Assembly: GCA_963849605.1 (NCBI GenBank)
Contig: CAWKHX010000002.1
Coordinates: 806,001-870,000 of the forward strand
Source: DASPHG01 sp963849605
GTDB taxonomy: Bacteria; Actinomycetota; Thermoleophilia; Solirubrobacterales; Thermoleophilaceae
DNA: 64,000 nt
Direction of reading: 5' to 3'
This document shows, piece by piece, positions 26,127 through 36,173 of the stretch. The position numbers were made by a program, and so were the translations under genes. The notes beneath the pieces are model-generated. The model had not been told where the DNA came from and did no database searches. It saw nothing but the letters and a program-made list of their open reading frames with translations. Each line of letters starts with the position of its first letter. Positions within the stretch are counted from its first letter, which is position 1.

Positions 26127-26904
26127 CCGCCTCTGCGGCCTGGCCGGCCGCGCGGCGGGCCGAGCGCGCCGCGGCGATCGCCTTCTTGCGCCCGTCGGCC
26201 TCGCGGAGCTTCCCGTGCAGCGACTTGATCTCGGCGAAGACCACGTCGGCGGCGGCCTGAGACTGCTCGCGGGTCGGCTCCTCGACCCGCTCGAACCGAA
26301 GCGGATGCCCGTACTGGACCGTCACCTTGGGGAACTGGAGCCGCTTCCAGTTGCGCGCCCGCTCCGTGCCGACGATCGCGGTAGGGACCACAGGGACGCC
26401 GGTCTCGAGCGCGAGCTTGCCGACGCCGGGTTTGGCCTCGCCGAGCTCGCCGCTGCGCGAGCGCCCACCCTCGGCGTACATCACGATCAGGTCGCCGCGG
26501 CCGAGGATGGTCTTGGCCACCTCCATCGACCTCGTGTCGCGCTGTCCGCGCCGCACCGGGAAGACGCCCCCGTGCGTGTAGATGAACTGCAACGGTCGCG
26601 TGAAGAGCTGCGACTTCGCCATGAAGTGCACCTTGCGACGCGAGTAGACGGCGACGAAGAAGTGGTCGAGGAACGAAAAGTGATTCGGGGTAATGATCGC
26701 CGGCCCCTCGACCGGGATCTTGTCCGAGTCGATGCAGCGCGCCCGGAAGAAGATGAGGAGGTACGGCGTGAGCACCAGGCGGACGAGCTCGTAGATCCAG
26801 TCGGGACGCCGCCGCGCCGCGCGCTCGTAGAAACGGTCGAAGTACTCAGCAGGGCGCGGGTCCTTGTAGACCTGCGGCTTCATCTTGGCTAGCTCGTCAG
26901 CCAC
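26098..26904 (-). CDS. 1-acyl-sn-glycerol-3-phosphate acyltransferase (PlsC family)
   Basis: This 268-residue membrane-associated enzyme has the acyltransferase motif NHFSFLD (His75-x4-Asp80) and the glycerophosphate-binding block EGGRSRSGE. It makes phosphatidate from lysophosphatidate or a related acceptor. It starts with GTG 26904, overlapping the end of glpK by 8 nt; coupling to glycerol kinase is sensible, since kinase product feeds phospholipid synthesis. The C-terminus is Ala/Arg-rich and probably disordered. Confidence 0.9.
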   Translation of the reverse strand: MADELAKMKPQVYKDPRPAEYFDRFYERAARRRPDWIYELVRLVLTPYLLIFFRARCIDSDKIPVEGPAIITPNHFSFLDHFFVAVYSRRKVHFMAKSQLFTRPLQFIYTHGGVFPVRRGQRDTRSMEVAKTILGRGDLIVMYAEGGRSRSGELGEAKPGVGKLALETGVPVVPTAIVGTERARNWKRLQFPKVTVQYGHPLRFERVEEPTREQSQAAADVVFAEIKSLHGKLREADGRKKAIAAARSARRAAGQAAEAATRTPDPAR

Positions 26905-28363
26905 CGTCCTGCCTACCCAGTTGGTTCGACTTGGTTACGTCCATCGCCATCTGCCACTCCGACAGCAGGGTCTCACGTTCGTCCTCGGACATGCGCGGCT
27001 CATAGCGAGCGGCCTCGCGCCACATCGTCCGGACATCGTCCTCGCTCCACTGGCCGACCGCGACACCGGCCAGGTATGCGGCGCCGAGCGCGGTCGTCTC
27101 CGATACCTCCGGCACCACGACCGGCACGCCGAGGACGTCGGCCTGGAACTGCATCAGCCAGCTGTTGACCGCCGCGCCGCCGTCCGCCTTCAGCTCCTCG
27201 AGGCGAAGCCCGGAGGCCGCCTCCATCGCGTTCACCGCGTCGGCCGTCTGGTACGCGATCGCCTCGAGCGCCGCGCGCGCGAGGTGAGCGCGCCCGGTGC
27301 CGCGCGTCAGCCCGACGATCGTCCCGCGCGCGTACGGATCCCAGTGCGGCGAGCCGAGGCCCGTGAGCGCCGGTACGAAGTAGACGCCGTCGTTCGACTC
27401 GAGCGAGCGCGCGAGCGCTTCCGTCTCGTCGGCCGCGGCGATGATCCCAAGCCCGTCGCGCAGCCACTGCACGGCGGCTCCGGTCACGAAGATCGCCGCC
27501 TCGAGCGCGTAGTCGACGCGCTCTCCGACCCCCCACGCAACCGTCGTGAGCAGCCCCTCCTGCGCGTCGGGCGCGCTCTCCCCTGCGTTCACCAGCACGA
27601 AGCTCCCGGTGCCGTAGGTGTTCTTGCCGAGCCCCGGTGAGTGGCAGGCCTGCCCGTAGAGCGCCGCCTGCTGGTCGCCGGCGATGCCCGCCACCGGCAC
27701 GCTGCCGCCGAACTCGGTCGTCTCCCCGTACACGTGCGCGCTCGGGAGCGGCTCAGGCAGCGACCCGGGCGGCACCCCGAGGATCTCGCACAGCTCCTCG
27801 TCCCACGCGAGCCTGCGGATGTCGAACAGCAGCGTGCGCGACGCGTTCGAGTAGTCGGTCACGTGGCGCCCGGTCAGCTTGCGCACCAGCCACGAGTCGA
27901 TCGTCCCGAACGCGGCCCCCGGATCGACGCCGCCGTCCTTCAGCAGCCACTCGATCTTCGTCCCCGAGAAGTACGGGTCGAGCACGAGCCCCGTGCGCTC
28001 GCGGAAGAGCGGCTCGCGTCCCGCGTCCTTCAGCTCGTCGCAGCGCGCTGCCGTGCGCCGGTCCTGCCAGACGAGCGCATGGTGGAGCGGCTCGGCGGTG
28101 TCGGGATCCCACGCGACGACCGTCTCGCGCTGGTTCGTGATGCCGATGCCCGCCAGGTCGGCGCCGTCGATCCCCGCGTCTTCGAGCGCCTTCGCCGCGA
28201 CGTCGCGCGTGACGTCCCAGATCTCGGCGGCGTCGTGCTCGACCCAGCCCGGCCGCGGGAAGTGCTGCTCGAACTCGCTGTAAGCGCGCCCGCAGGGCCT
28301 GCCCTGTTCGTCGAAGACGATGCAGGTCGAGCCCGATGTGCCCTGGTCGATGGCGAGGATCAC
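26897..28363 (-). CDS. glpK: Glycerol kinase
   Basis: This 488-residue FGGY-family kinase makes sn-glycerol 3-phosphate from glycerol and ATP. The start VILAIDQGTSGSTCIV, the glycerol-binding NQRETVVAWD and WQDRRTA, and the ATP-site GDQQAALYGQ and NTYGTGSF motifs are intact. Length is normal. GTG 28363 is chosen because it starts the conserved beta strand. No glpF or glpD is nearby; the gene is paired with a PlsC-type acyltransferase instead. Confidence 0.95.
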   Translation of the reverse strand: MILAIDQGTSGSTCIVFDEQGRPCGRAYSEFEQHFPRPGWVEHDAAEIWDVTRDVAAKALEDAGIDGADLAGIGITNQRETVVAWDPDTAEPLHHALVWQDRRTAARCDELKDAGREPLFRERTGLVLDPYFSGTKIEWLLKDGGVDPGAAFGTIDSWLVRKLTGRHVTDYSNASRTLLFDIRRLAWDEELCEILGVPPGSLPEPLPSAHVYGETTEFGGSVPVAGIAGDQQAALYGQACHSPGLGKNTYGTGSFVLVNAGESAPDAQEGLLTTVAWGVGERVDYALEAAIFVTGAAVQWLRDGLGIIAAADETEALARSLESNDGVYFVPALTGLGSPHWDPYARGTIVGLTRGTGRAHLARAALEAIAYQTADAVNAMEAASGLRLEELKADGGAAVNSWLMQFQADVLGVPVVVPEVSETTALGAAYLAGVAVGQWSEDDVRTMWREAARYEPRMSEDERETLLSEWQMAMDVTKSNQLGRQDGG

Positions 28364-28447
28364 TTGGCGTGATTCTCGTCTTTTTTGGTGAGGGAAGGGA
28401 TCAAACCGGGTAGTACCGAGACAGACCCACGGAGGAGGAACGCAAGG

Positions 28448-28600
28448 ATGATTGGGATAGTGATCGCAGTGGTAGTTGCTGCGCTGGTCTACATGATCTG
28501 CGTCGCACTTGGACTCCCGTCGATCGTCGGCATCGTCGCCGCGATCCTGGTGCTGCTGGCGGGCATACCATCGGCCGGGTTCGGATACGGCCGCCGCTAA
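28448..28600 (+). CDS. 50-residue membrane protein
   Basis: This small gene starts with ATG 28448 after a GGAGGAGG-type ribosome site. The protein is nearly all hydrophobic: two helices (IGIVIAVVVAALVYMICVA and IVGIVAAILVLLAG) and a short Gly/Arg tail. It shares 4 nt with the convergent glycosyltransferase gene, and a strong intrinsic terminator follows at 28645-28678. I do not recognise a family. Confidence 0.6.
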   Translation: MIGIVIAVVVAALVYMICVALGLPSIVGIVAAILVLLAGIPSAGFGYGRR

Positions 28601-29253
28601 CGACCGCGTCGCGACAGATAGACGCGCAGGAAATCTCGTAGTTGCCGCGCCCGGTGAAGGAAGCCGGGCGCGGTTTTTCCTGTGGCGCGATGCTCGAGTT
28701 CGAGCTCGACCTCCGTCAGATGCAGCCCCGCGCGGTGCGCGTCGACGGTCATGCCGATCTCCATCCCGAAGCCGGGCGCGAACGGCGTCACGGCCTTGAC
28801 GGCCCGCGCGCTCAGGTAGCGCTGCCCTGAGATCGGCGCCTGCGGCTCGAGCCCGGTCAGGCGTTTGATTGCCCACGCGGCGAAGCCGAGCGCGAGGCCG
28901 AAGCCGCCGCCGACCCGCTTCGAGAAGACCGCGACGACCAAGTCGCCCTTGCCGACCAGGTCTGCCAGGCGGCCGGCCGAAGTCCCCAGGTCGCCGTCGG
29001 CCAGGAGGACGTCGGGCAGCGGGCCGTCCACGCGCAGCCGCTCGACCGCGAGGTTCGCGATCCCGCCCTTTCCGAGCCGCGCGGACGCTCGCACGAGATC
29101 GGCGCCTTCCTGAAGCGCGACGTGCGGCGTGGCGTCGGTGGAGGCGTCGTCGGCGACCACGACACGCGCGTCCGGAAACGCCTGCTTCAGCGCCCGCAGC
29201 GTGTCCCCGAGCCGATCCGCCTCGTTCCAGGCAGTCACGATTACCGCGGGCAC
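28597..29253 (-). CDS. Family 2 glycosyltransferase
   Basis: This 218-residue protein has the GT-A nucleotide-sugar fold: PAVIVTAWNEADRL at the N-terminus, VVVADDASTDATP, and the metal-binding LLADGDLGTS. It has no long membrane helix, so it probably acts on the cytosolic face. I start it at GTG 29253, where the first beta strand begins. Acceptor and donor sugar are unknown. Its 3' coding part carries the terminator of the opposite-strand small gene. Confidence 0.82.
   Translation of the reverse strand: MPAVIVTAWNEADRLGDTLRALKQAFPDARVVVADDASTDATPHVALQEGADLVRASARLGKGGIANLAVERLRVDGPLPDVLLADGDLGTSAGRLADLVGKGDLVVAVFSKRVGGGFGLALGFAAWAIKRLTGLEPQAPISGQRYLSARAVKAVTPFAPGFGMEIGMTVDAHRAGLHLTEVELELEHRATGKTAPGFLHRARQLRDFLRVYLSRRGR
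28645..28678 (+). terminator. Intrinsic terminator of the 50-residue protein gene
   Basis: A perfect 10-bp stem (CCGCGCCCGG with CCGGGCGCGG) around a 9-nt loop is followed by five T residues. It stands 45 nt after the stop codon, inside the coding sequence of the convergent glycosyltransferase. Confidence 0.75.
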
Positions 29254-29295
29254 GCGGGATATCGTGCCGGAGCCAGCTATCAGGAGGTCGTTTCG

Positions 29296-29508
29296 TTGCC
29301 CGACGTCGAGGCCCACATCACCGGAACCGTCTGGAAGGTCGAGTGCCAGGTCGGCCAGTCAGTCGAGGAGGGCGACACGCTCGTGATCCTCGAGTCGATG
29401 AAGATGGAGATGCCGGTCGAGGCCGAGGACGACGGCACCGTGAAGGAGATCAAGTGCGAGGAGGGCCAGTCGGTCTCCGAGGGCGACACGCTGGTCGTAC
29501 TTGGGTGA
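29296..29508 (+). CDS. Stand-alone biotin carboxyl carrier protein
   Basis: This 70-residue protein is a single biotinyl domain with the attachment motif ESMKMEMP, Lys36 being the biotinylated residue. It shuttles carboxyl groups between biotin carboxylase and carboxyltransferase. The start is TTG 29296, 8 nt after a perfect AGGAGG (29282-29287). Its stop lies at the edge of a 27-bp palindrome shared with the next gene's start. It may serve the carboxyltransferase at 8043 or a distant acyl-CoA carboxylase. Confidence 0.9.
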   Translation: MPDVEAHITGTVWKVECQVGQSVEEGDTLVILESMKMEMPVEAEDDGTVKEIKCEEGQSVSEGDTLVVLG

Positions 29509-29533
29509 TCATCCGATCGGCGATCGAATGATC
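29507..29533. promoter_or_regulatory. 27-bp near-perfect palindrome at the BCCP/crotonase junction
   Basis: Two 13-nt arms, GATCATCCGATCG and CGATCGAATGATC, pair at 12 of 13 positions around one central base. It starts inside the carrier-protein stop codon and includes the ATG 29528 of the next gene. It could be an operator or, in RNA, a hairpin that covers the start codon. Confidence 0.6.
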
Positions 29534-30337
29534 CCGCAGGCCCCGCAGGAGCTCGCCTCCGGCAAGCTCCTCCTCGACGAGCCGGCGCCCCACGTCGCCC
29601 GGCTCCGGATCTCGAACCCCGAGAAGCGCGGGGCGCTCGACCACGAGCTGCTCGACGCGCTCGCCGACACCGTGCGCGGGCTCGAGGCGCGCTGCCTCCT
29701 GCTCACCGGCGCGGGGAAGATGTTCTCCGCCGGCTACGACATCGGCACGTTCGACGACGCGCAGTTCGAGGAGCAGGCGGAGAAGCTCGTCGCCCATCCG
29801 TTCCACGCGGCCATCGAGGCGCTCGAGGCGTTCCCGTATCCGTCCGTCGCGGCGCTGAACGGCCACGCGATCGGCGGCGGGCTCGAGGTGGCGCTGTCGT
29901 GCGACATCCGGATCGCCGCCCGCGGGATCCAGATGGGGATGCCGCCCGCGAAGCTCGGCCTCATCTACTCGCACACGGGGCTGCAGAAGTTCATCGAGGT
30001 CTGCGGCGTCGCGAACACGAACGAGCTCTTCTTCGTCGGGCGCAACGTCGACGCCGACCGCGGCTATGAGATGGGGCTGGTGAACGCGGTCGTCGAGCCG
30101 GACGACCTCGAACAGGCGGGGCTCGACCTCGCCGCCGAGATCGGCGCGAACGCACCGCTCTCGCTCGCCGGGAACAAGCGCGTGATCAGCGAGCTGCGAA
30201 CGCATCCCGGCAGGCTGCCCGAGGAGCTCGAAAAAGAGCTCGTCGAGCTGCGCGAGAGCTGCTTCCGCAGCGAGGACTTCCGCGAGGGCGTGCAGGCGTT
30301 CGCCGAGAAGCGCAAGCCCGAGTGGCGCGGGCGCTGA
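29528..30337 (+). CDS. Enoyl-CoA hydratase/isomerase (crotonase family)
   Basis: This 269-residue protein has the crotonase blocks MFSAGYDIGTF and ALNGHAIGGGLEVALSCD and an acidic stretch in place of the usual hydratase glutamates. ATG 29528 is used; an in-frame TTG at 29501 would overlap the carrier-protein gene. It sits 19 nt after that gene, with a palindrome at the junction. Substrate unknown. Confidence 0.88.
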   Translation: MIPQAPQELASGKLLLDEPAPHVARLRISNPEKRGALDHELLDALADTVRGLEARCLLLTGAGKMFSAGYDIGTFDDAQFEEQAEKLVAHPFHAAIEALEAFPYPSVAALNGHAIGGGLEVALSCDIRIAARGIQMGMPPAKLGLIYSHTGLQKFIEVCGVANTNELFFVGRNVDADRGYEMGLVNAVVEPDDLEQAGLDLAAEIGANAPLSLAGNKRVISELRTHPGRLPEELEKELVELRESCFRSEDFREGVQAFAEKRKPEWRGR

Positions 30338-30341
30338 GCCG

Positions 30342-32492
30342 CTAGCCGCAGCCGAAGGCGGAGAGGTCGGTCCCGCTGGGCGGCCGGTTCTCGGCGCCCC
30401 AGTCTTCGTTCGCAGTGGTCGAGCGCTCGAGCCGCAGCGTTCCGGTCATCTCCGAATCGCGGATCCACGCCCGGTCGAGCGGCGCACCGTTCAGCGACGC
30501 GTCGGACACGTACGGCCCGCTCCCCGGCGACTCGATCGTGAAGGTGCCGTCGCCGGTGTCGATCTCAGCGTGCTCGAACGCCGGCGACCCGAGTGCGAAG
30601 TACGGCGCGCCGGGGACGAGCGCGCCCAAGCCAAGCATGTCGAGCGCGTGCCAGGACGAGAGGCCGCCGAGGTCGTCGTTGCCCGGGAGGCCGTCGATCG
30701 TGGGCCGGTAGAGAACGCGCGCGTCTGCCAGCTCGGCCGCCGCTTTCCACGGTTGGCCGGCGAAGTGGTACATCCAGGGCACCTCGAGGTCGTGCTCGTT
30801 CCCGGGCGCCCACTGCGGGAACCGGTACACGAGCCCGAAGGCCGTCAGCCGGTTCTGCGCCTCGGCGGGCAGGCTGAACATCTGGTCCAGGCGGTCGATC
30901 GCGACGTCGTCCCCGCCCATCAGCTCCATCAGCTTGCGCCCGTCGTGCATGGCGAGCCAGGAGTACTGCCACGAGTTGCCCTCCTGGAAGCCGCGCCCCG
31001 ACTGCTGCTCGGGCGACTCGCCGCCGGCCGGGTCGAACGGGTCGGCCCAGTTGCCCTCCGCGTCGCGTCCGCGGATCCAGTGCGTTTCCGGGTCGAGGAT
31101 GTTGCGGTAGTTGAGCGAGCGCTCGAGGTGCTCCGCGGCCTCCGCGTCGAGGCCGAGCCTGTGCGCCACCAGCGCGAGCGCGAAGTCGGCGACGCCGTAC
31201 TCGAGCGTCGTCCCCGGCCGGTCCGGCAGCCAGCCGAGCTCGAGCAGCTTGGGGTCACGCCGCGCGACGAGCTGCTTCGCGGCGGCATACAGCGCCGTCA
31301 CCTCCTTCTTCTTCACGAGGCCGCGGCAGACGCCGTCCGCGATCATCGGGATCGCCGGGTCGCCCGACATGTGGTCCGCGTCGATCGACTGCTCCTTCCA
31401 GCGCGGGATGAAGCCGCCCTCGCGGTGGTCGGCCAGCAGGCTGAGCAGCATCTCCCGGTAGCGCTCGGGCTGGATCGTCGCGATCAGCTGGTGCCACGAC
31501 TTGTAGAGGTCCCACGACGAGAAGTTCGAGTACTGGATGCGGCCCTTCGCCACGTGGATCTGGTCGTCTGTGCCCCGATAGCGGCCGTCCACGTCGGTGA
31601 ACGTGTTCGGGTGGAGCTGCGACCGGTAGAGCGCCGTGTAGAACGACTTCAGGTCGAGCTCCGTGGCGCCGCTGACGCGCACCTTCGACAGCTCCCGGTT
31701 CCACGCGGCGCGCGTGGCGGCCCGCATCGCGTTGAAATCGAAATCCGGCGCTTCGGCTTCCAGGTTGCGCCGCGCGCCGTCCTCATCGACGAACGAGAGC
31801 CCGAAGCTGACCGTCACCTCGCCGCCCTCGTCCCAGCCGACCCAGCCGCCGCTGTCGATCGTCCCGCTCGAGTCGAAGGGCTTGCTGAAGCGGGCGACGA
31901 AGAAGACCGGGTAGCGGCCGCGGCGCCAGCCCGCGACCTCGCGGTCTCCGATCACCCGGAAGCCACCGTCGGCGACGCCCTCAACGCTGCGCGCTGGGTC
32001 GAACACGAGCTTTGGGCCGCCGGCGAGCGGGAACGTGTACCGCTGCATCCCCGCGTGCTCCGACGCGGTCAGCTCCACCGTCGTGGCCGGCTTCGCCAGG
32101 AAGACGCTGTAGTAGCCGGGCTCGGCCGTCTCGGTCGCGTGGTCGTACGGCGACTGGATCTGGTTCGGATCGAGCGAGGGCTCGCCGAGGACGGGCATGA
32201 CCGGCACGTCGCCGCCCTTCTTCACGCCCGGGCCGGAGAGGTGTACGAGGCTGAATGCCTGAATCGCGGGGTCGCTCCACAGGTAGCCCGAGTACGCGAA
32301 CTCCCCGCGCGTGTCGGGCGAGTTCTGGACCATCCCGAACGGCGCCGCCGCTCCCGGGAAGATGAAACCGGGCGCGAACGTGCCGATCATCGGGTCGACG
32401 TAGCGCGCGGGGTCCTCCTCGGCCGCGCGCGCGGGGGCCGCGGCGACGAGCGCAAGCGCGCAGAGGAGAGCGGCAGACCGCAGCGGTCGCAT
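30342..32492 (-). CDS. Secreted GH92 alpha-mannosidase
   Basis: This 716-residue protein has a signal peptide (1-23) and the GH92 family body, including YVDPMIGTFAPGFIFPGAA, SWDLYKSWHQLI and LPGNDDLGGLSSWHALDMLG. GH92 enzymes are Ca2+-dependent exo-alpha-mannosidases acting on mannan or N-glycan ends; the acidic residues of PGNDDLGGLSSW are the usual catalytic region. I start at ATG 32492, where the signal peptide begins. It has no surface-anchor motif at the C-terminus. Confidence 0.9.
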   Translation of the reverse strand: MRPLRSAALLCALALVAAAPARAAEEDPARYVDPMIGTFAPGFIFPGAAAPFGMVQNSPDTRGEFAYSGYLWSDPAIQAFSLVHLSGPGVKKGGDVPVMPVLGEPSLDPNQIQSPYDHATETAEPGYYSVFLAKPATTVELTASEHAGMQRYTFPLAGGPKLVFDPARSVEGVADGGFRVIGDREVAGWRRGRYPVFFVARFSKPFDSSGTIDSGGWVGWDEGGEVTVSFGLSFVDEDGARRNLEAEAPDFDFNAMRAATRAAWNRELSKVRVSGATELDLKSFYTALYRSQLHPNTFTDVDGRYRGTDDQIHVAKGRIQYSNFSSWDLYKSWHQLIATIQPERYREMLLSLLADHREGGFIPRWKEQSIDADHMSGDPAIPMIADGVCRGLVKKKEVTALYAAAKQLVARRDPKLLELGWLPDRPGTTLEYGVADFALALVAHRLGLDAEAAEHLERSLNYRNILDPETHWIRGRDAEGNWADPFDPAGGESPEQQSGRGFQEGNSWQYSWLAMHDGRKLMELMGGDDVAIDRLDQMFSLPAEAQNRLTAFGLVYRFPQWAPGNEHDLEVPWMYHFAGQPWKAAAELADARVLYRPTIDGLPGNDDLGGLSSWHALDMLGLGALVPGAPYFALGSPAFEHAEIDTGDGTFTIESPGSGPYVSDASLNGAPLDRAWIRDSEMTGTLRLERSTTANEDWGAENRPPSGTDLSAFGCG

Positions 32493-32550
32493 ACGGAAGA
32501 CAACGCAAGTGCGGCGGTGTTCCTTGCTCAAGACCGACCGCTCTGTGGGG

Positions 32551-32556
32551 AATACT
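32551..32556 (+). promoter_or_regulatory. -10 box of leaderless pore-like protein gene
   Basis: AATACT ends 7 nt before GTG 32564. It is weaker than the TANNNT boxes elsewhere. Confidence 0.4.
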
Positions 32557-32563
32557 CGGCCCC

Positions 32564-32941
32564 GTGGCGCAGCCGCTACGAACGGGAAGCCGCGAAGTTC
32601 TGAGGGTGGCACGCGGCGTCACGCCGACCCATTACCACCTGCGCACCCGGCTGGTGGTCATCGCTGCGACGACCCTCGCCCTCGACGCCGTCGCAAGCGT
32701 GCTCGTATTCCTGTTCGAGCGCGATGCGCCCGGAACCGAGATCACCTCGTTTGGAGACTCCGTCTTCTGGACGAGCACACAGCTCCTGACCGTGTCGTCC
32801 CAACTGCCGAATCCGATCTCGACCCCCGCGCGCGTGTTCGACATCTTTCTCCAGGCGTACGCGATAAGCGTCGTTGCGATGCTCGCGGGCTCCTTCGGCG
32901 CGTTCTTCCACCGCCGCGGGATCGAGCGCGACCCGCTCTGA
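32564..32941 (+). CDS. Two-TM pore-loop (K+ channel-like) protein with altered filter
   Basis: This 125-residue protein has one helix at about residues 28-50, a re-entrant segment and a second helix at about 92-112. The middle DSVFWTSTQLLTVSSQLPNP aligns with the pore region of two-TM potassium channels (DxxxW ... TVGYGDLYP), but the selectivity filter reads TVSSQ instead of TVGYG. It may therefore be a non-K+-selective or structural relative. A cytoplasmic sensor domain is lacking. Confidence 0.55.
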   Translation: MAQPLRTGSREVLRVARGVTPTHYHLRTRLVVIAATTLALDAVASVLVFLFERDAPGTEITSFGDSVFWTSTQLLTVSSQLPNPISTPARVFDIFLQAYAISVVAMLAGSFGAFFHRRGIERDPL

Positions 32942-32949
32942 CAGGCGGC

Positions 32950-33648
32950 TCAGCTCCCGCGGAGCTCGATCCAGAGGGCGCGGCCGACCGCGCAGACCCC
33001 ACCCTCGGCATCCCAGAGGACGACGCCGTTCCAGTGCTTGCGGCCTTCGTCTGAGATTCGCCAGGACCCGATCACGTGCGGCTCGTCGATCGCGACGGGC
33101 CGGCGCAGCGCAGCCGCGAGACTGGCCAGCACGATCGTCTTGCCGCTCATCGTCGGCGCCGAGCTGGGGCAGTCGAGCGCTGCCCAGACGAACAGTGGCT
33201 CCACGGTGGCATCTCCGAACTCAGCAGCGGGAATCCACGCGGCAGCGAACACCTCCCGGTCCGCGACCGGTCCCGCGAAGAGCCGCAGTCCGTCGCCCTT
33301 GGGACGCCTCGGTCCGCACGCGAAGCAGGTCGGGAATGGGTGGCGGTCGGAGAGGAAGATCGAGTCCGCCTCGGCCGCACGCGCGTCGTCGAACGCGACC
33401 GGTGGCGGCGGGTCGACGTCGACCGACGTGGGCCGTGCCTCCAGCACGACCGTCCCCCCGTCCAGGAGCGCAACGGAGCCGTCCTCGCGCGGCTCTACGG
33501 CGAGCTCCGTCTCGAGCGGCGGCGGTGCTCGGAGGGCCACCTCGGCGGGCCCGTCGACGAGCGAGGCGGCCAGTCCGGCGCTGTAGCCACCGTGGCCCGA
33601 GTCGGGCGGCCCGTTGAAGCGGGCCGGAATTGCGAGCGAGTCCGCCAC
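32950..33648 (-). CDS. Hotdog-fold thioesterase-like protein
   Basis: This 232-residue protein starts ADSLAIPARFNGPPDSGHGGYSAG and contains FPTCFACGPRRPKGDGLRLF, motifs of a PaaI/acyl-CoA thioesterase-like group with two hotdog units. The conserved CFACG pair could bind metal or be structural. It starts with GTG 33648 with a TAGATT box 8 nt upstream. Activity on acyl-CoA is inferred. It is divergent from bioB. Confidence 0.6.
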   Translation of the reverse strand: MADSLAIPARFNGPPDSGHGGYSAGLAASLVDGPAEVALRAPPPLETELAVEPREDGSVALLDGGTVVLEARPTSVDVDPPPPVAFDDARAAEADSIFLSDRHPFPTCFACGPRRPKGDGLRLFAGPVADREVFAAAWIPAAEFGDATVEPLFVWAALDCPSSAPTMSGKTIVLASLAAALRRPVAIDEPHVIGSWRISDEGRKHWNGVVLWDAEGGVCAVGRALWIELRGS

Positions 33649-33717
33649 TGGAGCGGAATCTAACCGTCCGATCGCGCTCGTACCTTCGGCTCACCACCGT
33701 CGCCGAAAGGGATCGCC

Positions 33718-34919
33718 TTGCCGCCGCTCATCACCAGCGAGGAAGCCCTCGCACTCGGAGAGATCGAGGATCACGCCGCGATCGAGGATCTCGTCGAGCG
33801 CGCGTGGCGCGCGCGCACCGACCGCTTCGGCGACTCGACGGACCTCTGCTCGCTCGTCAACGCCAAATCGGGCGGCTGTGCCGAGGACTGCGGCTTCTGC
33901 GCACAGTCCAAGTACGCGGAGGCCGACACGCCGATGCACGCGATGATGTCGCCCGAGCAGATCCTCGAGCACGCCAAGGCCGCCGAGGCCGCGGGCGCGC
34001 ACCGCTTCTGCATGGTCACGCAGGGCCAGGGGCTCTCGAAGCGCGACTTCCAGAACATCGTCGAGGGGGCGAAGCTCGTCGCCGAGCAGACCAACCTCAA
34101 GCGCTGCGCCTCGATCGGCCACATGTCGGCCGCGCGCGCCAAGGCGCTCAAGGACGCGGGGATCCAGCGCGTCCACCACAACGTCGAGACGGCCGAGAGC
34201 TACTACGACGAGGTGTCGACGACGGTCCGCTACGAGGGCCGCATCCGCACGGTCCAGGCCGTCAAGGAGGCCGGCCTCGAGACCTGCGTCGGCGGCATCC
34301 TCAACCTGGGCGAGACCCGCGAGCAGCGCGTCGAGATGGCGTTCGAGCTGGCGACGCTCGACCCCACGAGCGTGCCGATCAACCTGCTCAACCCTCGCCC
34401 GGGCACGAAGTTCGGCGACCGCGACTTCATGGATCCGTGGGAGGCGGTCAAGTGGATCGCGATCTTCCGCCTGATCCTTCCGGACGCGCTGTTCCGCCTT
34501 TGCGGCGGGCGCGTCGAGAACCTCGGTGACCTTCAGCCGTTGGCCGTAAAGGCGGGGCTCAACGGCGTGATGATGGGCAATTTCCTGACGACACTCGGCT
34601 CCGAGCCGGAGGAGGACCGTCTGATGTTCGAGGAACTGGGGCTGAACGTCGCACGCCAGCCCGACAACGGCGCGAACCCGCGGCCGGACAACCGATCGGG
34701 GTGGCTCGACGGAGAGTCGCCCGGCACGCCGATCGACGAGCTGATCGACAGCCAGTCGGAGGCCAACTTCTGGAATCCGGCGACGCAGTTGCGCCACAAG
34801 AAGAAGAGCTCGGTGCCGCCGCGGCCGGACGGCGCTCGCAACCGCGGCCTCGAGGTGGTGCACGTCGATCCCGACGACCCGGCGGAGCAGCCCACGATCG
34901 AGTTCGAGGCGGTGGCGTG

Positions 34920-34920
<1 letters not shown>
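33718..34920 (+). CDS. bioB: Biotin synthase
   Basis: This 400-residue radical-SAM enzyme inserts sulfur into dethiobiotin. The 4Fe-4S motif Cys54-x3-Cys58-x2-Cys61 (GGCAEDCGFCAQ) and the later NLLNPRPGTKF and LCGGR blocks are intact. The C-terminal 60-70 residues are an acidic and low-complexity extension beyond the usual bioB end. It starts with TTG 33718 after a GAAAGGG ribosome site. It leads a bioB-bioF-bioD operon, with bioF overlapping its stop. Confidence 0.96.
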
Positions 34921-36164
<1,244 letters not shown>

Positions 36165-36173
36165 TACGGCCGC

